Assembly (NCBI RefSeq): GCF_905372335.1
Contig: NZ_CAJPOU010000029.1
Coordinates: 1-22,014, forward strand
Direction of reading: 5' to 3'
DNA from: Streptococcus sp. A12
Lineage (GTDB): Bacteria; Bacillota; Bacilli; Lactobacillales; Streptococcaceae
Length of the DNA stretch: 22,014 bases
Made by a program: the position numbers and the translations under genes. This document shows, one piece after another, positions 1 through 6,475 of the stretch (positions are counted from its first letter, which is position 1; the number at the start of each line of letters is the position of its first letter). A model generated the notes under the pieces. It worked only from the letters and a program-made list of their open reading frames with translations, had not been told where the DNA came from and searched no databases.

Positions 1-1249
1 GGTATTCTTCTGGAGTATCGATTTGCACGCGCTCAAATGGCTCGCACTTCACACCGTCAATTTCTTTAACGATAACTTCTGGACGAGATACTTGAAGCTC
101 ATAACCTTCACGACGCATCGTTTCAATAAGAATTGACAAGTGCAATTCCCCACGTCCTGAAACTGTCCATTTATCTGGTGAGTCTGTTGGGTCTACACGA
201 AGAGACACGTCTGTTTGCAACTCAGCTTGCAGACGTTCTTCAACCTTACGAGAAGTCACCCATTTCCCTTCACGACCAGCAAATGGTGAGTTGTTGACCA
301 AGAAGGTCATTTGAAGAGTAGGTTCGTCGATGTGAAGAACTGGAAGAGCTTCAACTGCATCTGTTGGAGTGATTGTTTCCCCAACGAAGATGTCTTCCAT
401 ACCTGATACGGCAATTAAGTCACCGGCCTTAGCTTCTTGGATTTCACGACGTTCCAAACCAAAGAAACCAAAGAGTTTTGTAACACGGAAGTTCTTGGTT
501 GTACCATCCAATTTAGAAAGAGTAACTTGGTCTCCAACCTTAACAGTACCACGGAAGACACGTCCGATACCGATACGACCAACGAAGTCATTGTAGTCCA
601 AGAGTGACACTTGGAATTGAAGGGGCTCATCTGAGTTATCAACTGGAGCTGGAATGTGGTCAATAATGGTGTCAAAGATTGGCGCCATAGTCTTTTCTTG
701 GTCTGCTGGATCATCTGACAATGAAGATGTTCCGTTGATTGCTGACGCATAAACAACTGGGAAGTCAAGTTGGTCATCATCCGCACCAAGCTCGATGAAG
801 AGTTCCAAGACTTCGTCTACTACTTCTGCTGGACGAGCAGATGGCTTATCGATTTTGTTAACTACAACGATCGGCACAAGGTCTTGTTCCAAGGCTTTTT
901 TCAATACGAAACGAGTCTGTGGCATGGTTCCTTCGTAAGCATCTACGACCAAAACAACACCGTCAACCATTTTCATGATACGTTCAACTTCTCCACCGAA
1001 GTCCGCGTGCCCTGGTGTGTCCATGATGTTGATACGAGTTCCATTGTAGGCAACGGCTGTATTTTTCGCAAGGATGGTGATTCCACGCTCTTTCTCAATA
1101 TCGTTTGAGTCCATTGCACGCTCTGCCAACTCTGTACGTGCGTCAAGAGTTTCAGATTGTTTTAACAATTCGTCAACAAGGGTTGTTTTCCCGTGGTCGA
1201 CGTGGGCGATAATCGCGATATTACGGATATCTTCTCTTAATTTTGTCAT
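1..1249 (-). CDS. typA: Ribosome-associated GTPase TypA/BipA, N-terminal part (runs off the window)
   Basis: TypA/BipA is a translational GTPase of the EF-G family that binds the ribosome and supports 50S assembly and stress adaptation. The frame is open from the ATG at 1249 to the window edge, about 416 codons of a family length near 610, so the C-terminal third is missing here. G1 AHVDHGKT lies at residues 15-22, followed by the switch I motif RGITI, G3 DTPGH and G4 NKID, then the beta-barrel domain II with VGRIGIGRVFRGTVKVGDQV. The start is supported by AGAGGA a few bases upstream of the ATG. It is divergent from rsuA. A chromosomal housekeeping gene with no sign of damage. Confidence 0.95.
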   Translation of the reverse strand, partial: MTKLREDIRNIAIIAHVDHGKTTLVDELLKQSETLDARTELAERAMDSNDIEKERGITILAKNTAVAYNGTRINIMDTPGHADFGGEVERIMKMVDGVVLVVDAYEGTMPQTRFVLKKALEQDLVPIVVVNKIDKPSARPAEVVDEVLELFIELGADDDQLDFPVVYASAINGTSSLSDDPADQEKTMAPIFDTIIDHIPAPVDNSDEPLQFQVSLLDYNDFVGRIGIGRVFRGTVKVGDQVTLSKLDGTTKNFRVTKLFGFFGLERREIQEAKAGDLIAVSGMEDIFVGETITPTDAVEALPVLHIDEPTLQMTFLVNNSPFAGREGKWVTSRKVEERLQAELQTDVSLRVDPTDSPDKWTVSGRGELHLSILIETMRREGYELQVSRPEVIVKEIDGVKCEPFERVQIDTPEEY

Positions 1250-1292
1250 GATTTCCTCTATTGTATTCAAAAATTTATTTTCTAACTGAACG

Positions 1293-1298
1293 ATTATA
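1293..1298 (-). promoter_or_regulatory. Extended -10 of the typA promoter
   Basis: On the minus strand the sequence reads TGGTATAAT, an extended -10 (TGn plus perfect TATAAT), about 43 bases upstream of the typA ATG. No good -35 lies at the standard distance, as is common with extended -10 promoters. The rest of 1250-1486 holds the two divergent promoters and nothing else I recognise. Confidence 0.6.
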
Positions 1299-1450
1299 CC
1301 ACAATTTTAAGCAAATGACTTAACTCAAGTAAGTGTAAATGTTTTCATGCTTTCTTTCGAAAACCTGCTTTCTCATTCCCACTCCTAACCACTCTATTCA
1401 TGAAAATCTTTCACCTCTTTATCCCTTTTCTTCATCATTTTTCCGAATAC

Positions 1451-1479
1451 TTGTGCTTCTCTCCATTTCATGCTATCCT
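1451..1479 (+). promoter_or_regulatory. Promoter of rsuA, placing the transcription start at the ATG
   Basis: TTGTGC (1451-1456), 17-base spacer, TATCCT (1474-1479) with an extended TGC in front. The predicted transcription start, 6-8 bases after the -10, is 1485-1487, and the rsuA ATG is at 1487. The bases between are TC-rich with no Shine-Dalgarno sequence. Confidence 0.5.
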
Positions 1480-1486
1480 GTCTTTT

Positions 1487-2212
1487 ATGAGATTAGATCA
1501 ATTACTGGCCCACTACCAAATTCCTCGCAAAGAAATCAAACAGAGCCTAGCCAAAAAGCAGATCCTAGTCGACGGACTTGCTGCAACAAAATTATCCCAA
1601 AATGTAGATACAGGTCTCCAAGAAGTTCGCTGGAAGGATCGGATCCTTACCGACTGTTCCCATCACTATTTTCTTCTTCATAAACCTCAAGGACTAGTGA
1701 CGGCTACCAAGGATGCCCAACATCCTACAGTGTTGGATCTCCTCCGAGCAGAAGACCGGACCCCCAAGACCTATCCTATCGGTCGACTGGATCGGGATAC
1801 GACCGGCCTCCTCCTACTCACAGATAATGGACCTCTAGGTTTCCAACTCCTTCATCCCCAATACCATATTGAAAAAGAATACGCGGTAACAGTCAACGGC
1901 CCTCTTGAACCCGCTCATATAGAGGAATTTCAAGAAGGAATCACCTTCTTAGACGGGACCAGGTGTAAGCCGGCCAAACTAAAAATCCTTAACTCCAGCC
2001 TTACCGAAAGTCAGGCCCTAGTCACCCTGTCTGAAGGGAAATTTCATCAGGTGAAAAAGATGTTTTTATCCATTGGGGTCAAAGTCACTACTTTAAAACG
2101 AGTTCGCTTTGGGCCTTTTACTTTAGAGGATGAGCTGAAAAAGGGGCAGTATCGCCCCCTCACATCAGTTGAATGTGATGCGATTCGCTCTTTTTTAGAA
2201 GAAACCCGCTAA
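1487..2212 (+). CDS. rsuA: 16S rRNA pseudouridine synthase, RsuA family
   Basis: Member of the RsuA/RluB/RluE/RluF pseudouridine synthases, which isomerise a uridine in rRNA; RsuA acts on U516 of 16S rRNA (E. coli numbering). The N-terminal S4 RNA-binding domain is MRLDQLLAHYQIPRKEIKQ, and the catalytic loop is GRLDRDTTGLLLLTDNG with the aspartate nucleophile in GRLD. HQVKKMF near the C-terminus is also typical. I start at ATG 1487 (241 aa), not at an in-frame ATG at 1400: the extra 29 residues are hydrophobic, precede the S4 domain that begins these proteins, and cover the promoter. No Shine-Dalgarno is present, so the mRNA may be leaderless. The exact target uridine is inferred from the family. 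Confidence 0.9.
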   Translation: MRLDQLLAHYQIPRKEIKQSLAKKQILVDGLAATKLSQNVDTGLQEVRWKDRILTDCSHHYFLLHKPQGLVTATKDAQHPTVLDLLRAEDRTPKTYPIGRLDRDTTGLLLLTDNGPLGFQLLHPQYHIEKEYAVTVNGPLEPAHIEEFQEGITFLDGTRCKPAKLKILNSSLTESQALVTLSEGKFHQVKKMFLSIGVKVTTLKRVRFGPFTLEDELKKGQYRPLTSVECDAIRSFLEETR

Positions 2213-2244
2213 AAAACTCCAGAAGCTTATACTTCTGGAGTTTT
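2213..2244. terminator. Bidirectional terminator between rsuA and the rhodanese-like gene
   Basis: CTCCAGAAG (2217-2225) pairs with CTTCTGGAG (2232-2240) around a six-base loop. A-tract and T-tract flanks extend the stem and give a U-run on both strands, so it can end rsuA and the convergent rhodanese-like gene. Confidence 0.85.
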
Positions 2245-2248
2245 GATC

Positions 2249-2635
2249 TTAGTTCGTTTTTACTTTTCCATCCCATGAATCCAAACCATAGGACAAGATA
2301 TAGATATCTTTATAGCCCTGTTTTTTCAAGAAGAGGGCCGCATTGGTCACACGGGAACCACGACTGTTCTCATAGAGCAAGACTGGTTTATCTTTGCGAA
2401 GAGCTGCCAGACTCACTTTTAACTGGTTGGAAGGAATATTCCGAGCTCCCAAAATATGCTTAGCGTGGAATTCATTCGGATCACGCAAGTCCACTAATTG
2501 GCCTTTGCGGATCAATTCTTCAAACTCTGCATTGTCCACAATTTTTGCAGCACGACGGATACGGAAGTAATTGTAGCCCATCCAGCCAAACATCCCTAAA
2601 ACAATCAACCATACTAAAACATTTGTTACATTCAC
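2249..2635 (-). CDS. Membrane-anchored rhodanese-like protein without the catalytic cysteine
   Basis: 128 aa: one N-terminal membrane segment (about residues 5-24), a basic stretch (FRIRRAAK), then a single rhodanese fold with VDLRDPNEFHAKHILGARNIP, the conserved first half of the family. The active-site loop, normally CRxGxR, reads ENSRGSR (residues 89-95), and the protein contains no cysteine at all. It therefore cannot carry a persulfide as a true sulfurtransferase; a binding or scaffold role is possible but unknown. Its start overlaps the end of yqgQ by 4 bases, so the two are translationally coupled. It ends at the terminator shared with rsuA. Confidence 0.85.
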   Translation of the reverse strand: MNVTNVLVWLIVLGMFGWMGYNYFRIRRAAKIVDNAEFEELIRKGQLVDLRDPNEFHAKHILGARNIPSNQLKVSLAALRKDKPVLLYENSRGSRVTNAALFLKKQGYKDIYILSYGLDSWDGKVKTN

Positions 2636-2850
2636 TTTTCTTTTTCCTCTTCTAAATAGCGTAATTCCTGTGCGTGTTCTCTACGTAAGACGGCTTCCGC
2701 TTCTAGATAATCCAATTTTTCCATCAGCCCAGCGTCATAGATCCTTTTTAATTCAATCTTCATCAATTCGATGTCGTAAAGTCGTTTTCCGACATAAATG
2801 ATGATTCCAAATTTTTTCAGAAATTGTTGAACATCGTACAGGGTTTTCAT
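2632..2850 (-). CDS. yqgQ: YqgQ family small protein (DUF910)
   Basis: 72 aa, soluble, no signal or membrane segment. The order of MKTLYDVQQFLKKFG, YVGKRLYDIELMKIEL and AGLMEKLDYLEA matches the YqgQ/DUF910 family of Firmicutes, a three-helix protein of unknown role that sits directly upstream of glucokinase in Bacillus. Here no glucokinase gene follows; the rhodanese-like gene overlaps its stop instead. A good promoter lies so close that the predicted transcript begins at the ATG, and there is no Shine-Dalgarno sequence. Confidence 0.85.
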   Translation of the reverse strand: MKTLYDVQQFLKKFGIIIYVGKRLYDIELMKIELKRIYDAGLMEKLDYLEAEAVLRREHAQELRYLEEEKEK

Positions 2851-2856
2851 GTGCTT

Positions 2857-2885
2857 ATTCTATCAAATCTTTCAAGTATTTTCAA
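2857..2885 (-). promoter_or_regulatory. Promoter of yqgQ, with the start codon at +1
   Basis: On the minus strand: TTGAAA (2880-2885), 17-base spacer, TAGAAT (2857-2862) with a TGA extension. Six bases (AAGCAC) separate the -10 from the ATG at 2850, which puts the predicted start of transcription at or next to the A of the ATG. Confidence 0.65.
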
Positions 2886-2927
2886 GATGGCCCCTATTTT
2901 ATTTACAGGAAAAATCTCATCCAAACA

Positions 2928-2956
2928 AAAATGAGCCTCCCAAGCAAGGAAGGCTC
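2928..2956 (-). terminator. Terminator of dpr
   Basis: On the minus strand GAGCCTTCC pairs with GGGAGGCTC (one G-U pair) around a six-base loop, followed by ATTTTTG. It begins 18 bases after the dpr stop codon. Confidence 0.85.
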
Positions 2957-2973
2957 GTTTGTTTATTTTCAGA

Positions 2974-3501
2974 TTACAAACCTGGTGCTTGACCTAATTC
3001 AGCGGCAATCATCCAGATATGTTTTTCCAATTCAGCTTTTGCACCAACAAAGATATCGTTGGTCACGTCATCTCCTTCAGCATCTGTGATATCCAAGGCT
3101 TTTTGATAAAGACTTACCAAGTAGCGGAAGATAGAAAGAACACGTCCCAAATTTTCTTCCATAGAGCGTTCGAATGAACCTTTTTCTTCTTGGATGTTGC
3201 TGTGTTCCAAGAACTCAACCATGCTAGCGTATGGAGCGCCCCCCAAGGTAATCAAGCGTTCACTCACTTCATCAAGAGTCGCATCCAAGCTTTCCATATA
3301 CTCATCCATTTTTGGATGCCATACGAGGAAACCACGGCCACGCATATACCAGTGCACTTGGTGCAAGGCAATATGAGCGACATAAAGATCTGCCACCACT
3401 TGGTTGAGAACCGCTTTTGTATCAGTTAAACTCTTGCTTACTTCGCTGATTGTTGCAAATGTTGCTACGTCTTTTGCTGCTTCTTTTTTAATTGTTGTCA
3501 T
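2974..3501 (-). CDS. dpr: Dps-like peroxide resistance protein Dpr
   Basis: Dpr is the streptococcal Dps-type dodecameric ferritin: it oxidises and stores Fe(II), which prevents hydroxyl radical formation and allows catalase-negative streptococci to survive oxygen and hydrogen peroxide. 175 aa, the family's usual length. The intersubunit ferroxidase ligands are visible: H50 (HQVHWYM), H62, D66 (WHPKMDEYM), D77 and E81 (DEVSERL). The start has AAAGGAG upstream. Its promoter carries a perfect PerR-type palindrome, so iron- and peroxide-dependent repression is expected. It is transcribed alone and divergent from the prepilin peptidase gene. Confidence 0.97.
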   Translation of the reverse strand: MTTIKKEAAKDVATFATISEVSKSLTDTKAVLNQVVADLYVAHIALHQVHWYMRGRGFLVWHPKMDEYMESLDATLDEVSERLITLGGAPYASMVEFLEHSNIQEEKGSFERSMEENLGRVLSIFRYLVSLYQKALDITDAEGDDVTNDIFVGAKAELEKHIWMIAAELGQAPGL

Positions 3502-3518
3502 AACTAAATTCTCCTTTT

Positions 3519-3533
3519 TTAGAATTATTCTAA
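3519..3533. promoter_or_regulatory. PerR/Fur-type operator
   Basis: TTAGAATTATTCTAA is a perfect 7-1-7 palindrome matching the Fur/PerR-family box. It lies just downstream of the predicted dpr transcription start (about 3536), where a bound repressor would block the promoter. Confidence 0.85.
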
Positions 3534-3542
3534 TTTAGTTAT

Positions 3543-3571
3543 ATTATAATCCTTCTAATTAAGAAATGCAA
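3543..3571 (-). promoter_or_regulatory. Sigma-A promoter of dpr
   Basis: On the minus strand: TTGCAT (3566-3571), 17-base spacer, perfect TATAAT (3543-3548). The predicted start of transcription lies next to the PerR-type box. Confidence 0.8.
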
Positions 3572-3638
3572 GAGAAAATGCTTAAATAAGAAAAGTTAGA
3601 AAATTGTTTCAGTTCTAATCGTTATTAGTCATCTTTTT

Positions 3639-3646
3639 TACGAATT
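3639..3646 (+). promoter_or_regulatory. ComX/SigX cin-box (competence promoter)
   Basis: TACGAATT differs by one base from the streptococcal cin-box/combox TACGAATA recognised by the alternative sigma factor ComX, and is preceded by the T-rich stretch these promoters usually carry. It lies 8 bases before the ATG of the prepilin peptidase, a known late competence gene in streptococci. The match of site and gene function makes this more than a chance octamer. Confidence 0.75.
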
Positions 3647-3654
3647 ATATAAGT

Positions 3655-4314
3655 ATGATTAACTTTTATTTTTTTACAGTCGGTGCCTGCATCGCCTCCT
3701 TTTTAGGGCTCGTCATTGACCGCTTTCCAGAAAGCTCCATCATCTGTCCGAGAAGCCACTGCGATCGTTGCCAACAGACCTTAAGACCTCTGGACCTGAT
3801 TCCCATTCTCTCACAAGTACTTTTTCGATTCCGTTGTCGCTACTGCCAGAGTCCTCTTCCTTATTGGTATGCCCTCTTTGAAGCCTGGTCTGGCCTCCTT
3901 TTTTTGCTATGCTATCAGGGGCTTCTTCCCATCCCTCATCTCCTGCTTCTGCTTGGCAGTTGTGTTTTGGCTATCTATGATTTGCGCTCCATGGAGTACC
4001 CTCTCCTTCTCTGGCTAATACTCCACACTCTTTGCCTACTTTTCACCGGCCCTACCCTCTTAATGGGAGTCTTTCTCTTCTTAGGAATTCTATCTTGTCT
4101 TTACTCCATTGGCATTGGAGCAGGGGACTTTCTCTTACTGGCTACTTTTTCTTTGACCCTCTCAGCTACCCAAGTCCTCTTAGTCATGCAAGGGGCTTCC
4201 CTCATTGGTCTCCTGGTCTTTCTCTTTAAAAAAGAAAAAGACCGGATTCCTTTCGTTCCCTGTCTTTTTCTGAGTTATCATGCTTTACTCTTTTTTACAA
4301 TTTTTAGCAGATAA
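3655..4314 (+). CDS. cclA: Prepilin peptidase (A24 family), competence pseudopilus processing
   Basis: Membrane aspartyl protease and N-methyltransferase that matures type IV-like prepilins; in streptococci it processes the ComGC-type pseudopilins of the transformation machine. 219 aa with several hydrophobic segments. The cytoplasmic zinc loop is complete (CDRCQQ and CRYCQS). The catalytic aspartates are in AIYDLRSMEYP and in the GxGD signature GAGDF. GACIASFLGLVIDRFP at the N-terminus is typical. No Shine-Dalgarno precedes the ATG and the cin-box is 8 bases away, so a very short leader is expected. Expression should be limited to competence. It ends 6 bases from convergent trpB. The same enzyme is called ComC in Bacillus. 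Confidence 0.93.
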   Translation: MINFYFFTVGACIASFLGLVIDRFPESSIICPRSHCDRCQQTLRPLDLIPILSQVLFRFRCRYCQSPLPYWYALFEAWSGLLFLLCYQGLLPIPHLLLLLGSCVLAIYDLRSMEYPLLLWLILHTLCLLFTGPTLLMGVFLFLGILSCLYSIGIGAGDFLLLATFSLTLSATQVLLVMQGASLIGLLVFLFKKEKDRIPFVPCLFLSYHALLFFTIFSR

Positions 4315-4320
4315 GATTGT

Positions 4321-5508
4321 TTAGTTTGTAGCTTTCGCTTCTAGATAATCTGCAATAGCAGCTACGTCCTTGTCCCCACGTCCAGAAACATTGATGATGA
4401 TGATCTTGTCTTTATCCAATTGTGGAGCACGTTTGACAGCTTCTGCAATCGCGTGTGAGCTTTCGATAGCTGGGAGGATCCCTTCTGTCTTACTGAGAAG
4501 AAGAAGCGCTTGAACTGCTTCATCATCTGTCGCAGCTACATATTCGACACGACCAGAGTCTTTAAAGAAGGCATGCTCTGGACCAACCCCTGGATAGTCC
4601 AAACCAGCAGAGATTGAGTACACTGGTGCTACTTTCCCATCTTCGCCAAAGACAGCATAGGTCTTCATGCCATCGACAACTCCTACAGTCCCCTTGGTCA
4701 TGGTCGCTGCGTGCTGGTCTGTATCCAAACCATGGCCTGCCGCTTCAACACCGACCAGTTTGACTTCCTCATCGCCTACATATTGGGAGAAGGCACCGAT
4801 GGCATTGGATCCACCACCGACACAGGCAATGACATAATCCGGCAAACGACCTTCTTTTTCCAAGATTTGACGTTTAGATTCTTCACTGATCACCTTTTGG
4901 AATTCATGCACAATGGTTGGGTAAGGGTGAGGACCAACAGCAGAACCCAAAACGTAAAAGGCATCCAGATCTGCCATCCATGCTCCAAACGCAGCATCTA
5001 CGGCGTCTTTCAAGGTTTTTGTTCCTGTTTCAATCGCATGAACGGTTGCCCCCATCATTTCCATGCGGAAGACATTGAGACGTTGACGCTCCACGTCTTC
5101 TGCTCCCATGTAGACATCACAGGCCATACCAAACTTAGCTGCCGCAGCTGCTGTAGCCACACCATGTTGACCAGCTCCTGTTTCAGCAATCACGCGCGTT
5201 TTGCCCATGCGTTTGGCTAAGAGGATTTGCCCCAAGACGTTATTTAACTTGTGCGAACCTAGGTGATTCAAGTCTTCGCGCTTCAAATAAATTTTTGCCC
5301 CACCTAAATGATCTGTCAAACTTTCCGCAAAGTAGAGCGGTGTTTCCCGTCCAGAATAATCTTTCAGATAATGTTTGTATTCTGCGATAAATTCTGGGTC
5401 ATTTTTATACTGTTCAAAGGTTGCCTCTAATTGATCGAGCAAGTTTTGAATAGGTTCTGGTACGAAAGATCCACCAAATTGTCCGAAATAGCCTTTTGTT
5501 TCTGTCAT
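4321..5508 (-). CDS. trpB: Tryptophan synthase beta subunit (orphan)
   Basis: PLP enzyme that condenses indole with L-serine to tryptophan, normally in an alpha2-beta2 complex with TrpA. 395 aa, the usual length. The PLP lysine is K87 in HLGSHKLNN (commonly HTGAHKINN, so slightly divergent); the catalytic glutamate is E109 in ETGAGQHG; the phosphate-binding loop is GGGSNA; SGRGDKD near the C-terminus is conserved. GAGGAC precedes the ATG at a suitable distance. No other trp gene is in the window, and a Trp-specific T-box leader precedes it, so the gene is expressed alone when charged tRNA-Trp is short. Salvage of external indole would explain an isolated trpB, though a full trp operon elsewhere is not excluded. 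Confidence 0.95.
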   Translation of the reverse strand: MTETKGYFGQFGGSFVPEPIQNLLDQLEATFEQYKNDPEFIAEYKHYLKDYSGRETPLYFAESLTDHLGGAKIYLKREDLNHLGSHKLNNVLGQILLAKRMGKTRVIAETGAGQHGVATAAAAAKFGMACDVYMGAEDVERQRLNVFRMEMMGATVHAIETGTKTLKDAVDAAFGAWMADLDAFYVLGSAVGPHPYPTIVHEFQKVISEESKRQILEKEGRLPDYVIACVGGGSNAIGAFSQYVGDEEVKLVGVEAAGHGLDTDQHAATMTKGTVGVVDGMKTYAVFGEDGKVAPVYSISAGLDYPGVGPEHAFFKDSGRVEYVAATDDEAVQALLLLSKTEGILPAIESSHAIAEAVKRAPQLDKDKIIIINVSGRGDKDVAAIADYLEAKATN

Positions 5509-5603
5509 GATTGTGTCCTCTTTTCTATATTTTCAATCTTGTTTATGATTTTTTCTCTCGCTGGCCCTTTGAGCTGCAGTCTCACTGGATTCCTTTGAGA
5601 TAC

Positions 5604-5634
5604 AAAAAAACTCACACAGAAAAATCTGTGTGAG
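5604..5634 (-). terminator. T-box regulated terminator before trpB
   Basis: On the minus strand CTCACACAGA (5625-5634) pairs perfectly with TCTGTGTGAG (5611-5620) around a four-base loop, followed by seven T. This is the terminator that competes with the T-box antiterminator. Confidence 0.93.
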
Positions 5635-5861
5635 GACGATTCGATACCGCGGTGCCACCTCAATTGTAGGGAGACATTCTTTCTCCTACATCTCTGACCT
5701 GTCTAACAACAGGGTGCACGATAAGGTGTGCTCACCGAATTTTTATTGTTTCAAATTCATCATCATAAACGCATCAGCCCATTTCAAGATTGACCACTGC
5801 TTGTTCGCAATCACCACAAGCTCCCTGGAAGTGAGAAAAACCTCTACTTTTCTGATGTCTT
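5604..5861 (-). ncRNA. T-box riboswitch leader, tRNA-Trp specific
   Basis: The leader RNA runs from about 5861 to the terminator at 5604. The T-box sequence (minus strand GAGGTGGCACCGCGG, complement of 5647-5661) is the bulge that binds the NCCA end of uncharged tRNA. At the base of stem I, CATCAG pairs with CTGATG, and the 3' side of the internal loop reads ATGGGC, which presents UGG (5779-5781), the tryptophan codon, in the specifier position. Codon and downstream gene (trpB) agree. The full stem I fold was not computed, so the specifier assignment rests on local pairing. Confidence 0.92.
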
Positions 5862-5867
5862 GAAGCT

Positions 5868-5896
5868 ATTATAGCTCCCGCTTCTGACTTTGTCAA
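5868..5896 (-). promoter_or_regulatory. Consensus sigma-A promoter of the trpB leader
   Basis: On the minus strand TTGACA (5891-5896), 17-base spacer, TATAAT (5868-5873): a full consensus. Such a strong promoter fits a gene controlled by transcription attenuation. Confidence 0.93.
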
Positions 5897-5941
5897 CCCA
5901 AATTTTGAAATCGTATTCAATCGTTCGGATTTTAGTCCAAA

Positions 5942-6475
5942 CTAAGATAGATTGTCCTTACCCATAGAAGCTTGCACCCATTTAAAACACAGATAGGCTA
6001 GGTAGCCTCCCAGAGTATTGGTCCACAAATCATCTATCTCAAACACCCGATTGAAATCAAACAAGAGGTCTAACACAATCTGACTAAGCTCGATCCACAC
6101 ACTCATCCCTAGACTAAAGCAAAGGACGCGTTTCCGAGTACCTAGCCAAGGCCAGAGCCACAATAGTTGAAAAAACAAAGGGAACAAGAGAAAGATATTG
6201 GCTATATTCTGTACAAGCACCTTGATCAGCTGGAGCAGACTGGTCACTTGACCTAGGTTGATGAGAGAATTAAAGGGAATCAGTAATACGACTACACGAC
6301 CAAAATGTTGAATCCCAGGTGTTTCCATCCCTGGTTCAGGCTGCTGGGGAAGAAAACACATGAGGCAGAGCAGGACAAAATAGAAGAAACTGCCACCTAG
6401 TAGCAGTTGTCTTCCTTTTTTTGTTAATTGCCCTTCTTCTATCAGCCAGTTGTTACGGTTGAGCTTCTTCAACAA
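5942..6475 (-). CDS. VanZ family membrane protein
   Basis: 177 aa with four or five hydrophobic segments. The C-terminal signature NRVFEIDDLWTNTLGGYLAY is that of the VanZ family (named for the teicoplanin-resistance accessory protein; most members are of unknown role and most do not confer resistance). The start overlaps the end of rlmN by 23 bases, so it is translated from the same message. There is no vanA/vanB-type ligase near it, so glycopeptide resistance should not be inferred. No clear hairpin follows the stop codon. Confidence 0.85.
   Translation of the reverse strand: MLKKLNRNNWLIEEGQLTKKGRQLLLGGSFFYFVLLCLMCFLPQQPEPGMETPGIQHFGRVVVLLIPFNSLINLGQVTSLLQLIKVLVQNIANIFLLFPLFFQLLWLWPWLGTRKRVLCFSLGMSVWIELSQIVLDLLFDFNRVFEIDDLWTNTLGGYLAYLCFKWVQASMGKDNLS

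Noticed and set aside
1400..1486. Upstream ATG extension of the rsuA frame
   Set aside because: Adds 29 hydrophobic residues before the S4 domain and covers the promoter; the protein family begins at the ATG at 1487.
4711..5220. 169-codon open frame on the plus strand
   Set aside because: Antisense shadow of trpB, whose motifs are complete.
5942..6475. Glycopeptide resistance from a VanZ-family gene
   Set aside because: No van ligase or regulator nearby; this is the common chromosomal VanZ-like gene coupled to rlmN.
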